From assembly GCA_008692225.1 (NCBI GenBank), contig VICG01000002.1, positions 1,628,001 to 1,692,000 of the forward strand: a stretch of DNA of 64,000 nucleotides, read 5' to 3'. Within the stretch, counting starts at the first letter, position 1. Every line of letters starts with the position of its first letter. The notes beneath the pieces were generated by a model that was given only the letters and a program-made list of their open reading frames with translations, was not told where the DNA came from and searched no databases. Of the stretch, positions 47,891 through 59,660 are shown piece after piece. Source of the stretch: Monilinia fructicola (lineage: Eukaryota > Ascomycota > Leotiomycetes > Helotiales > Sclerotiniaceae). A program made the translations under genes and the position numbers.

Positions 47891-50749
47891 CTCGTGATAG
47901 TTAGTACCTGAATTAAGATGTGATAGATGATCAAATAAAAGTACAGGGTGGTTATTGGAGTTTTTGACTCATTTGAGCTCTGAGAAGTGACTCTAATAAG
48001 TAGGTAGGTAGGTAGGTAGGTAGGTAGGTAGTGAATGCTATTACTGTGTTGTAACTTGTATAAGACGGTGATTCGAGATTATCTAGTGAGGGAATATGTA
48101 AAACGAAGCAATTGATATGAAGCAATGAGATTATTTGAAGTATTATCTTGCACTTTCACTTCTCAACAGTATTAATCGTTAAAGCGAACGTATGAATAGA
48201 TATGCGAATACGGAAAAGAGAAGCAGAATATCCAAAATCAGATCGAAGTTGAAAAAAAACGAAAGTCTAATGCTGATGCAACAGTAGAAGGATAGGAGGA
48301 GAGGAGAGGAGAGGAGAGAAAAATGATGCAACTTCGCTCGTGATAGAAAGATGTTGATTGATGTTGGTGATATTGGTGGTAGCGAGTGATATGATGATAT
48401 GTATGATATGTACGTATGATATGATCAAGAAGGTTGGAACACGCAATAAGTAGAACCTCCAGCTAAGCTAGAGCGGAAAAAGTCAAGAAAATTCAAGAAA
48501 CGAAGAAGAGAAAGAACAGCTGGAGCTGGAGCTGAAGCTGGAGCTGGAGGTGGAGGTATAAAGAAGATTCATGGATGCATTATATCGAAACATCAATCAA
48601 TGAATGAATGAGTGAGTACCAGCCAGTCAGGATAATATCATAGTATCATCCATGGATGTTGTAAATATCATAGTATAATCTTATACGGAGTAATTAGTAT
48701 AAAAATATAAAAATATAATATAAGAATATAAGAATATAAGAACATAAGAATAGAGATAAAAATAAAATAAAATAAAATAAAAATAAAACACGAATAAATA
48801 TAAAATAAAAATAAGAATAATTCTAATGCTCTATAGATTCTCTTGGATCTTTCCCCGCCACCCCCCAGGATTGAAAGATTACCAGGTACTTTTTCTTTTC
48901 CCCTCTCTCTCGCTATGTGTGTGTCTGTCTGTCTTCTTTCTCTTCCGCTCCCACCCACCTCTTTGGTAACGAACGGGTCAATACTAGGTAGGTAGGTAAT
49001 AATAGTATCGCTGGAGTCAGTGGTGACTGATAATCATACTGTACGGAGTAAAGTAGATTGAAACAAATGAGGAGAGAAAGCTCAAAGGGTTTAAAGGGAA
49101 ATAAAGAAAACCCTTGTCTTGATTAATAGGGTATAATACGGTGTAATACGGTACAATATATACAATCTTGGAATATAATACAATACCTAGGTACAATACA
49201 ATACAATACAATACAATACTCGAGTACATACAACACACTACATTACCTCCTACCTCCCACCTCCTATCACCTACTAACTTACTTACATACATACAAATAT
49301 ACATACATACATATATACATACATACATACTTATTTATATACTTACATACTTACCTATCTCTCTCCCTCCCTAACCTACCACCACCTCTACCTACCACCT
49401 ACCTTGTACATTTCACTCGTATCACATCTTGGCGCAGCTGCTGAAATCGATATTCGCTGCACGAATGAATGAATTTTCGTTGTCACCGAACTTCTTTCAC
49501 CGTGATGAAATAAAGAAAAGTCCAGTCAGCTATAGTTGTTTTTATTGTTTTTGTTGTTGTGGGAACTTGGAACATCAAAGAGAAACCCTACTTGCTGTAC
49601 AATGTACAGTACCCAAGTAAGTAGAATGAATGAATGAATGTGAATAATGAGACTGCATCGGTGATGTTTTTGGTTAAGGGTTAGTTGATTAGTCAGCTGT
49701 CTACTTCCAGGTTAGTCTAAGGGTTCCAAGGTTAGGTTAAGCTTGAATGGAGGACGCTTATGCGAATGGGGTAAAGCTTTTGTCGTTTATACTTATTTTA
49801 GTCATATCCTGTAGGAAGTTATGTAAATCTATGCAAATCTATGCAAATCTATGCAGATACCATGTAAGTACATCACAGTACCTAGTACATACAAGGGTTC
49901 AATGATCATCCACTGGAACAACTGTGAACTGGAGCTTCAACCCTTTCGTTTTTTTTTTCCTTTTTTCCTTTTTTTTCCCTTTCCGTTTATTCATTTTGTT
50001 CCTGAATACTACCTAGGTATATGTATCAATGAATTGGAAGTTCAAAGCAAAGCAAAGCAATGCAATGCAAAGCAACTGAGTACTGCCCAGGTGTATCCAA
50101 AAGACCAACTCACGTTCAAAATTGACGTAAAATGATCGACATCCAGCATCTAGGTACAAATCTGAAGCACACAGTACAGAGGTACAGCCTCAAACGACAA
50201 CCAAATTCCAACTCAGCTGAAAGGTTGAATTCATACTGTAGAGTCCTATAGCTTGTTGTAATCACCAAATGATAGGACAGGTAAGATCCCTAGACACTGA
50301 CTGTACTTGGTATTCATTCCCATTTACTTTTTTCTATTTCGGCACACGCTTCATCTATTTCATCTGCTTGTACTGTATTCCATCCATGTCATCCATGTCA
50401 TCCATCTCATCCATCATCTCGACAACCTCTCAATCCATCCCATCCATCCCATCCATATATGTACTCCATATACTCCATATACTCCATGAAGCAAATCATG
50501 CGAGCATCTTTACAGTGCAGTACATTACTCCCTAGTATAGAGTCAACCCCTCCCAAAGATCACCCCCAGCAAGAGTTACACAAACCCCATCCATAACCGT
50601 TACACACACCCTTCCATCCTTCCATCCTTCCATCCCTCACTCTCAGACACCCCAAGCTCAAACACCCACGAGCACACACACAAGCAAAAGCTCAAGCAAA
50701 AGCTAAGCCCAAGCCCCAACCTCGGTCCGTCCCGACGAAACTCGATATA
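47891..50749. other. Upstream region of the Ser-rich gene, simple-repeat-rich, no gene seen
   Basis: This 2.9-kb stretch begins with the promoter and leader of the Ser-rich gene. It holds GGTA repeats at 48001-48031, GAGCTG-type repeats near 48525-48555, AT-rich purine tracts at 48690-48830, ACAAT repeats near 49195-49218, CATA runs near 49290-49335 and three copies of ATCTATGCAA near 49827-49856. Frames in it are Tyr/Leu/Phe-rich products of these repeats, not genes. Confidence 0.55.
48001..48031 (+). repeat. (GGTA)n microsatellite
   Basis: About eight uninterrupted copies, matching the array at 1841-1876. Confidence 0.9.
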
Positions 50750-50860
50750 AAATAGAAGTAAAAATAAGAATAAGAATAAAAAAAAATATAAAAAAATATA
50801 AAATATAAAAAATATAAAATATAAAAAAATAAAAAGAAATATAAAAAATATAAAAAAATA

Positions 50861-50902
<42 letters not shown>

Positions 50903-50978
50903 AATATAAAAAATATAAAAAACTATAAAAAATATTTAAAAAATATATAAAATATATAAAAAATATATTAAAAAAAAA

Positions 50979-51027
<49 letters not shown>

Positions 51028-51214
51028 AAATAAAAAAAAAAATAAAAAAAAATAAAAATAAAAATAAAAATAAAAATAAAAATAAAAATAAAAATAAAAT
51101 AAAAAATAAAAATAAAAATAAAAATAAAAAAATAAAAATAAAAATAAAAATAAAAATAAAAATAAAAATAAAAATAAAAATAAAAATAAAAATAAAAATA
51201 AAAATAAAAATAAA

Positions 51215-51245
<31 letters not shown>

Positions 51246-51297
51246 TAAAAATAAAAATAAAAATAAAAATAAAATAAGAAAAAAAATAAGAAAAAAA
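50750..51297 (+). repeat. Long (TAAAA)n satellite with poly-A core
   Basis: About 546 bp made only of T and A with a few G. The left part is irregular AAATATAAAA-type sequence, the centre has a poly-A run (about 50970-51025) and an AT dinucleotide run (about 50868-50890), and the right part (51050-51290) is a regular TAAAA/TAAAAA array of about 45 units. On the minus strand it reads as a long stop-free Phe/Tyr frame, which is spurious. Such tracts are prone to length error in assembly. Confidence 0.95.
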
Positions 51298-51978
51298 TCC
51301 ACCATAATTACCACAATCCCAACAACAAACCTCGAGTAATACCCCCTTCGCCCCCTTAGCCTCCCTTCCCCTTCCCCTTCCCCTCCCCCATCATCCACAA
51401 ATAATCTCACAGCGAACCCCAAAGTCAAAAGCCAAAACCCAAGGCCAACAAAGTTCCAACCTTAAACCCCCAACGCAAAACTTCCCCCCGCATCCCCCTC
51501 CCCGCATAAAATCCCTTAATACACTACAAGTACAAGTACAAGTACAAGTACAAGTACAAGTACAGGTACAGCACAAGTACAACACAACACAGTAAAATCC
51601 CCCAACAACCCAGCAACTCACCAACACACACACACACATACCCCTCCCCGCCAAACCCAAATACCTTTCCAAGCATACCAAGTAACTCAATCTATCCATC
51701 CATCCATCCATCCATCCATCCATCCATCCCCTCCCCTCCCCTCCCACCCAAAAATCAACCAACCCCTCCCTTCCCCCTCATAAAAAACCCCCAATCCCCA
51801 ATCCCCAATCCCAAATCCCCAATCCATTCATCACCCAAAACATACAAAAGCGTAAAGAACACGGTGTGTTGAATCTGACCTCACTTCACTTCACTTCACT
51901 TCACACCACCGCACTTCACCGCACCGCACCGCACCGCACTACGCACCCTAGAGTTAACGTGTGAGAATTGGGGGGTGG
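51298..51978 (+). repeat. Set of short tandem repeats (ACAAGT, CATC, AATCCCC, CTTCA)
   Basis: A C-rich segment with several small arrays: ACAAGT units at about 51535-51564, (CATC)8 at about 51695-51729, AATCCCC units at about 51791-51823, and CTTCA/CACCG pentamers at about 51884-51940. No gene. Confidence 0.8.
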
Positions 51979-52293
51979 AGCGGGTGAGAGGGGGAAGGGG
52001 TGAGAGGGTGAGAGGGTGAGAGGGTGAGAGGGTGAGAGGGTGAGAGGGTGAGAGGGTGAGAGGGTGAGAGGGTGAGAGGGTGAGAGGTGAGAGGGTGAGA
52101 GGGTGAGAGGGTGAGAGGGTGAGAGGGTGAGAGGGTGAGAGGGTGAGAGGGTGAGAGGGGTGAGAGGGTGAGAGGGTGAGAGGGTGAGAGGGTGAGAGGG
52201 TGAGAGGGTGAGAGGGTGAGAGGGTGAGAGGGTGAGAGGGTGAGAGGGTGAGAGGGTGAGAGGGGTGAGAGGGTGAGAGGGTGAAAGGGTGAG
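51979..52293 (+). repeat. GGTGAGAG 8-bp minisatellite
   Basis: About 38 head-to-tail copies of the octamer GGTGAGAG, interrupted by a few one-base length variants (for example near 52087, 52159 and 52262). The minus-strand frame reads LSPSHPLT-type repeats and is not a gene. Confidence 0.95.
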
Positions 52294-52458
52294 ATTATAG
52301 ATTTGAATGTGGTATTTGGTGAATGGTGTGGATATCAAGAGAGTTGAGGGTGTGGATGGATAAATAGATGAATGGATAAATAAATGGATGGATAAATAAA
52401 ATGGATGGATGAATGGATGGACGGATGATCGAATGAACGTACTCCGTATGGAAGATTA

Positions 52459-54792
52459 CTATGCAACAGTTTGAAGATTTAAGATTTGATATGACATTAG
52501 AATAAAATACACCATTATACACGGATCCCGATGCTGCACCGCCTCTACCCCTACCCCTACCCCCCTATCCATAATCCTCTGTTCAATCCCCCTATGCCCC
52601 CGCACACCACCCCCGTGATGCTTCCCTGCGCGTGCCTCGCCCGGCCCATCCGAATCCACCATGCCGTCCCTATTCCCCCCATCTCTATCCCTCTCCCTCG
52701 CCGCGCTCTGCGTCCCATCCTTCCCCGGAATCCCATGACTCCTCAACTCCTCCGCCGTCGGCGCAACATGCATCCAGACCTCCTCACCAACCTCCAGGTC
52801 CTCCAGCCCCGGGAGCAATTTTCCCTGCGGATCCCTGGCGATATTCTTCCTCCGCTGCCCGCCCCTCCACTTCCTACCATCCCCCGCCTCCTCCTGACAC
52901 CTCTTCGTCTTTCCCCTCGTGTACCTCCGCGCCCACTGAGGTGTCAGCCGGATCCGCAGTTCATGCGGAATCCTCAACCGCCCCGCGATGTACTTTCTGC
53001 TTCGGCTGATGAACATCCGGCAACTGCTCCAGCTGCTCGACCTCCAGCAGCCCTTCGTTCGTGCCCCGATTCATGGCGCTGATCCTCTTCGGCATCACCA
53101 TTTTCAAGAACTCCAAGCTGGCGTTGATGTTGAGATCGATGGCTCTTCGCGGATTAACCGTCATTTTTCAGAAGGAAGCTGCTGACCTTCGGGTAGAGAA
53201 GCGAGAAGTCGGATTGGGAAATGTGGACGCTGCCGCGGACGGTGAGGAGCCAGCACAGCGTGCCCTGGGACTTGGCTTCGCGACAGAGAGACATGATACT
53301 CGAAAAGTTCGAGGGCCAGTACATGAACGCTTCGCTATTGATGCAAAGTAACGGGTTTGTGGATCTGATGTTCCGATTCACGGTCTGCTTGTTGGATTGC
53401 GCCTCCCCACGGATCGTAGAGGATCCCTTGGGAGATATAAGGGAATTGCTTGGTTTGATGACGGAGAACTTCGACGGTTGTGGCGGCGCCGAAAGAGTGT
53501 CCGAGCATGGTGACTTGCTGGAGGTGGAAGCGGTCCTTCCAGCTTCCCCAATCGATGCCTTTGAGACCGCGCGAGGAACCACCCATGCGGCCTGGAGAAC
53601 GTTGGCGGAGGTTGGCTTCAGCGACAGCAGAGCCGTTGCCGTTGTGGATTTGGGCCATGACATGGTATGCTTCTTCAATCTCAGCAAGGCGCAGTTGAAT
53701 CTGGGCAGAGCGAAGTTCACTATCGACACTGAAGATATGAGGTCAGCGGATGGAGCTTTCTGTGTAAGGTTATTTGAAGCTCGGAGTAGTATTTCAGTGT
53801 TGTTCAAATGTTTCATATGAGGATATTAGAACGATTTCCACTTGGGTGCATTCCCAAGTCTTCAGAAAGCCACGGAGACTTCAAATGCCCAAACATCGTA
53901 TTCACCAAGTTCATCCTTGACCCCTAATTGGATGTATGGAATTATTCGCTTACCCTTGTTCATTACCGGGAAAGGTATCTCTGGCATTTCCTTCAGGGAA
54001 GACATAATCAAATCTCGCATAGCCTCTTTCTCGAGCTTCGTCAGAATGATCGACGTTCGGCGATCCAAAGTGATCCCCCATTTTTGGCAAGTTAACGAAT
54101 GTACGTGGTCCTGACCCATCTCGATGTTCTACCGCTACAACTACAAACCCATAACTTGCAAATTCCCCACAAACAGAACTATATGTAGTTCTCGTTCCCC
54201 CCAGCCCATGACTAAAAATCAGCAATGGAAAACATGGGGATGCAGGTTCTCCCGGTGGAGGCTCTCCCGCGCTATTCTTCGTCTGGTATCCAGATTCGGA
54301 TTCTCGGGCATTCTCTGGGGGCCAGTGTGTGGCCAACTCGGCATTACGAAACGCAGGGAGTTTTGTGAAAGCGGTCGTCATCCCAAAACCATGCAATGGT
54401 AGGCCATGAAGGAAGGCCAGCAAATTTGCTATAACCCTTGGCCATCTCAACACGGGGCCTCGGTAGCCATGTCGCTCGACTCCACTTCTTTTCTCCCTCC
54501 GGGGAAGGCCCTTCACCCGATCCAAAGCCGGAAGGATAGAAGACACTGAAGAGAACGGTCTCGAGGTTTAGAACATGCTTATGCTGTGTCTCTTGATATC
54601 GGAGAAGGTCCTTGGTTCTCGCACGGGTACTTCTATGTCCATTTGTCCCACGGAATACGGTCCGCTGTAATATGGTAGTGGTGTCCGTAACACCTTTTCA
54701 CGAAAGCCCGCCGGTGGCCGGCTCTTGGGATGCTTTGTGGTTGGGACATCATCGGGTTTGTTCGGTGTGTGCCCTCGTACAGTATTCCCCAT
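52459..54792 (-). CDS. PAF-acetylhydrolase-like phospholipase, reading frame broken by several single-base indels
   Basis: Homologue of the platelet-activating-factor acetylhydrolase (phospholipase A2 VII) family, which removes short sn-2 acyl groups from phospholipids. From ATG 54792 the pieces run [103 protein letters not shown]. After a 225-nt intron (53953-53729) come [19 protein letters not shown], the nucleophile elbow [54 protein letters not shown] and [18 protein letters not shown]. Adjacent blocks lie in different frames, with shifts near 54578, at 54385-54388, 53352, 53164-53168 and 52994-52996. The last four are each cured by removing one base, mostly in homopolymers. Protein similarity is otherwise intact, so assembly errors seem likelier than a dead gene. 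The C-terminal 80 residues are Gly/Arg-rich and uncertain. Confidence 0.8.
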
Positions 54793-57700
54793 GGTCAAAA
54801 AAAAGGCTGCAACATGGGCATTGATGGATTCCCCTAGTATTGGGACTCGTATGCTCGAGGAGTTCAAGTAGGTTCCGAGACACGGAAAAGAGAAATATTG
54901 ATTGGGATTCGTGGATACCTGAACGTCAATGTATGTTGAAGATGATTGCTAAGCAAATCATTTTCAACCTAAAATCAAAGCTAATGGGAATTTGCCTAGG
55001 TTGCATGGCAGAGACGGGAGCATGCTCTACAGAAGTGCCCGGGCGCAGATATCTAGAACTAGAAGATATGAAGACAGTTAGATGCGGAGCTTGAATCCTT
55101 AACTTGAGAAGAAATTTGATGGCTAGACCGTGTTTGCACTGCCTCAAGCTCTCTAGCGCCGCCTGCATGCCTTGATGAGATTTTTGAACCATAATTCAAC
55201 ATCGAAATGATGAAAGATCATCGATGGGTCCAACTGCCAATAATGCAGAACCTAAAAGGATTGATGATCGGAGGATATTTCCGAAGCATGCAGAATGTTT
55301 AAGGTTAAAGATCGACGCATACTGTCTGGATCCATGGATATTTGATTTGATATCAAAATTACAAGATGGAATTTTTCGAAAGTTGATGTGTGAATAATGA
55401 ATGAGTTGTGTGTCAAAGCTGGAACGGGATTGAGATGGGATTGAGATGGATTGAGATGGGATTGAGATGGGATTGAGATGGATTGATATAGGATTGATAT
55501 GGGATTGAGATGGGATTGATTCCAAGTACCTAGGTACCTATTCTGAGGATGAGAAGAGCCGGACATGGATTAATTAGAACCATTATATGAAATGGTTAAT
55601 TATTTATTTCATCGACCGGGATGTGGAATTTGATTGATCCATGGACGAGATGATCGACTCGAGTATTATCGATTCGTATATACTATATACTATATACAGT
55701 ACAGTACAGTATACTTGGATCTGTGTATACGAACGAGCTCGGGAGTACGCCATTCATCTTTTCTGATTTCAATATCTGAGTTGGGTAGTACTGGGCACGT
55801 CAAGGTTGGGTGTTATTATTATTGTACGGCGCAAGGTTCAGAAGAAGAATGAATCTTTCTTTTCCTGTTGGTGTTACTGCGCGTCGGTAGACTATCGGGG
55901 ATTTTGAGTTTGCCCAGGTGGGTGTTTCTTAATAAGCTAGAGCTGCAAATGGCCCAATGCCCATCAATGTCATCCATCCATCAATGTCAAATTGTCAATC
56001 CGTACCATCGGTAGAATTTCGTCATTCACAGGAGGGAAGGAGGGAGGGAGGGAAGGTATCAAAGATTCAAAGATTCAAAGATTCAAAGAGCTGAAGAAAG
56101 ATGATAATTGGCATGGATGGTGTGAATACCAGGTAGGGCTTCGGGCTATGTGATATTCATAAAGTAGATGATAGATAGATAGGTAGGCAGGGACCTAGGT
56201 AAGTAATGATGATACTGAACAATCTTAGCTAGACGGGCGCACATGTTATGATAGTCCTGTATTGTGATTATAATTTACTCGAGTACTTGTTCGGGTAAAT
56301 ACTTGAGATACCCGTGGACATACCTACCTAGGTACCTACCTAGATACCCGCCTACTTGATGATGTTGAAGAATCAAACATGACCGACCGACCTCCCCCCT
56401 CCCTTCCGACCAATAGACTCCAGCTCCTCCTGTAGAGTTCAACTACACAGTGCACACCATACTCCGTACAACCTCGGGACCTGAGCTCTTCAAACCTCCC
56501 TCGCTCCACTTGGTGCTCTGGCTTTTTCCAGAAAGTCTAATTTGAGTTGAGTTATATGACTACGTAGTACGTACCTGTAAGACTTACCTACCTATTACAT
56601 GCAGTGCGAAGCGACGGGTGGAAAAGGCTAATTGTCTTCAAATGATAACAAACTCTACAGCGCGAGTACTTGTGTACAAAATCGATATATTTCGTTGATG
56701 TCGTTGATGTCGTTGATTTCGTTAAGATTGCTAAGAGTGCCTTGGAAGGACCTACCTAGTAAGTAGCACAGTACAGTACTTACTGCGCAGGGAGGCATTT
56801 AGATCATCTGGGCAATGCCAAGTCTTTTGTTTTAGACCACCGTGGACCGGCCATGCTGCTTAGAGCACCTTGTATTCTTAACACCGATAACCCCGAGCCT
56901 CCTGCTCATCACATATCGGGGAAAGAATGCTAAAGACGACGAGACGTTATGAAAATATCAATATTAGAATATTTCAAAATATATCAATGTATATATATAT
57001 ATATATACAAATATCAAATATATATATACACACAATATAAATATATATATAAATAAACTCAAATCAAAGAAAAAGAAATGGAGATTAACAAAAATATAAA
57101 AAAAACAAGGAAATGCTAATGATCTAGGTTGCGGAGGACTCCGTAGCTGTAAACTTCATACCGATGGGTTCAAGGGGTAAATCAATGGATACCATACAAT
57201 ACCTACCGGCTGTATGATCAGTCAGCAGATCCATGGGTACTACTGTACTTACTAGGTACTTATTACTGTACGGAGTACTCTCTCTGTAGGTTGCGTTGCC
57301 CAGTATGGATGATTTGGGGAAGCACCATCAATCACCCGGATTCATGGAGAAATCCAAATGGGCAAGATCCATGGCTTGGTCATTGGTCGATTCTTCTGCC
57401 ATAGAAGAAAGGATGTGCTTGAATGGCGCGCAATGGCTTGCTTGTCATGGCTTGCAGTACGGCCAGAATGGTCAGTGTGGTCAGTCCTGTACCTCGATCA
57501 TCTTGCAGATTCGCATGTACTCTGTAGCTGGAGGTCTCCAGTAGGTAGGCATAAGAGAGGACGGACTGCAATTGCTGATGACATTGTGATGCATTCCGTT
57601 GTATGGAATGTGACTTTATTCCCGGATTGATGATGCGTGAGGATGGATTGATTGATTGATTCGGTAGTTTTAGATGGAAATCACAATGTGAACCATGCCA

Positions 57701-58264
57701 TATAGACGATTATGATCCCCTACCTACATCTAATAAGCTGCCCAGCAGCTACCCAGCAGCTACCTAGGTAGGAGATACGGCATGTTCTTCGAAGATTCTA
57801 AAGAGTTTAAAGACTCTTCTAGGCCATCTACAATCGTGATGGATCTCCTGTCCTCATTATAAAGAAGGAGCATTTGCTGGCAACATCTGACACCAAAAAA
57901 GAAAACATGGTCATCATCGTTCATCTATACGGAGGAGATGGGTAGATGGTAGATACTACTAGGTAGGTAGATACTAGGTAGATACCAGGTCGATACTAGG
58001 GCAAGAGGTAGGTAGACAGATACAGATGAATATTACTCACGTCCACGGGGTGGCTACAGAGATCTATGTATCCACGGAGGAGGTAGTAATAGCAACCTTA
58101 TTAATAAATACTCTACCTAGGTCCATGGCATATGGGGATATTGTAAGAGTCAGCGCTAGCGAATGATAGAATTGATAGGTTTGCCAATAATTAATGAATA
58201 TATGGATATCCAAGTTGTCTACGGGTATGTATCATGTAATCATGTAATCTTGTAATCTTGTAAT
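54793..58264. other. Intergenic region, repeat-rich, no gene seen
   Basis: About 3.5 kb upstream of the PAF-hydrolase start. It includes the GGGATTGAGAT array at 55434-55512, GGGAGGAA repeats near 56032-56055, AT-rich DNA with (TA)n at about 56990-57050, and many ACCTAGGT words (near 55529, 56193, 56322-56345, 57762 and 58116). A frame at 57296-57630 has no similarity or splice support. Confidence 0.55.
55434..55512 (+). repeat. GGGATTGAGAT minisatellite
   Basis: About seven imperfect copies of an 11-bp unit, some shortened to 10 bp and some with GATATAG in place of GAGATGG. Confidence 0.85.
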
Positions 58265-58445
58265 CTTGTTCACGGGTACTTTTGTACTTTTGTGCGTTTG
58301 TAAGTCTTACTTTTGTACTTTTGTACTTTCTACTTTTGTACTTTCTACTTTTGTACTTTCTACTTTTGTACTTTCTACTTTCTCCAGCTATTTTCTACTT
58401 TCTACTTTTACTTCCTACTTCCTACTTTCTACTTTTCTACTCTGA
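58265..58445 (+). repeat. TACTTTTG/TACTTTC-type minisatellite
   Basis: Alternating short units TACTTTTGTACTTTC and CTACTT repeat irregularly over about 180 bp. The + strand is almost free of G apart from the TTTTGT units. Confidence 0.85.
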
Positions 58446-59660
58446 ATCTTACTTTTGTTAACCTTTGTAACCTTTAGACCTCCCTCCCTCCCTTTTGTGT
58501 TTGCTGCCCTTTAATAAATATACGCCCCCATACCCTCTTCGTCTATTGTGGAACCATCGTCTTCATCCTCATATACATACATACCTAGGTAAGTACACAT
58601 TCATATTACATTACACAACCTTTCAAACTACTGGGCAGCAAAAGAAAACTTTATTAAACTTCTTCATGGCCACAACAAGTATGTCCGTCAACTTACCAAA
58701 TATGGACAGCACAGTAGTAACCTTACAGCCCTCGGGTTACTAGTAGGATCATTCATTCTTGCTCAGCTACGATTATGATTTCTGTTTGATTTACTCCTGC
58801 TGCCGTCAATCAATTACTGCTCTTAACATCATAAATCGACAAGTCAAGACTAGGTCAATTTTGATATCAGAACGTTGTTCTTCATTCCAGGTTGCAACCA
58901 ATCAGTCCGTCCGTCTGTCAGCCCGTCCGTCCGTCCGTCCATCCATCCATCAGTCAGTCAATCAGCCAGCCAGTCAGTCAGTCAGTCAATCAGTCAGTCA
59001 GCCAGTCAGTCAGTTGACAATACAAACCGAGAGACCCCTATTATCACTATCACTGGTATTCTCACTTGTCTTCTATTCATCAGCTTTCAGGATTAATTAT
59101 AGTATCGATTGATTGAATTGATCAAGTTAGTTGACTGAATTAGTTGATTGAGTTGAGAGTTATCAGTCTCGACTTTGAAATCACACCATTATTATTGTTA
59201 TTGTTGTTATTATTATTATTATTGTTATTATTATTATTATTATTATTATTGTTCTTATTATTATCATTGTCATTATTATTATCATCATCATCTTCTTCTT
59301 CTTCTTCTTCGTCTTCATCATCTCCCTCACCCTCACCCTCACCCTCACTCTCACCCTCACCCTCACTCTCACCCTCACCCTCACTCTCACCCTCACCCTC
59401 ACCCTCACCATCATCTCCTCCTCTCCCTCCTCCCTCCTCCCTCTTCCTCATCACTCTTAAGAATTAATCAATTTTGCCTCCCCTCACATCTAACAACCAA
59501 AGCACATCTTTTCCAAATCTATATATGGGATGCAAAAAAGACGACATTTCTCGATCTTCAACAATCCTTCCTCCTCTTCCCCCTCCCCTCCCCTCCCCCT
59601 TTGAAAAGAATACTTGTACTTATTAACGTCAATACCTAAATACAAATACCACGAGTACTC
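58446..59660 (+). promoter_or_regulatory. Upstream region of the sensor kinase gene, packed with microsatellites
   Basis: This stretch should contain the kinase promoter and leader. It carries CCGT/CAGT tetranucleotides at 58903-59012, a (TTA)n tract with interruptions at about 59187-59285, (CTT)n at 59291-59311, and CACCCT/CACTCT hexamers at about 59325-59409. Frames across these tracts (poly-Leu, poly-Asn, Ser-Pro) are products of the repeats. The CT-rich run at about 59565-59600 just before the ATG is a common feature of fungal leaders. Confidence 0.5.
59187..59409 (+). repeat. Compound microsatellite: (TTA)n, (CTT)n, (CACCCT)n
   Basis: Three pyrimidine-biased arrays follow each other with little spacing, so the + strand is nearly pure T/A/C over 220 bp. 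Confidence 0.9.

Noticed and set aside
50703..51428. 241-codon Phe/Tyr-rich minus-strand frame
   Set aside because: It is the translation of the TAAAA tract.
51979..52293. CRISPR-like array
   Set aside because: Units are directly abutting with no unique spacers, and the genome is eukaryotic.
51916..52338. 140-codon Ser/Pro/His repeat frame
   Set aside because: It is the translation of the 8-bp GGTGAGAG minisatellite on the minus strand.
53221..53820. 199-codon plus-strand frame opposite the PAF-hydrolase
   Set aside because: It is the antisense shadow of the conserved hydrolase exon containing GHSFG.
57296..57630. Overlapping 82- and 90-codon frames
   Set aside because: Trp/Met/Gln-rich composition without family similarity; surrounded by repeat-rich intergenic DNA.
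59140..59467. Poly-Leu/poly-Ser, poly-Asn and Arg-Val repeat frames
   Set aside because: All arise from the TTA, CTT and CACCCT microsatellites upstream of the kinase gene.
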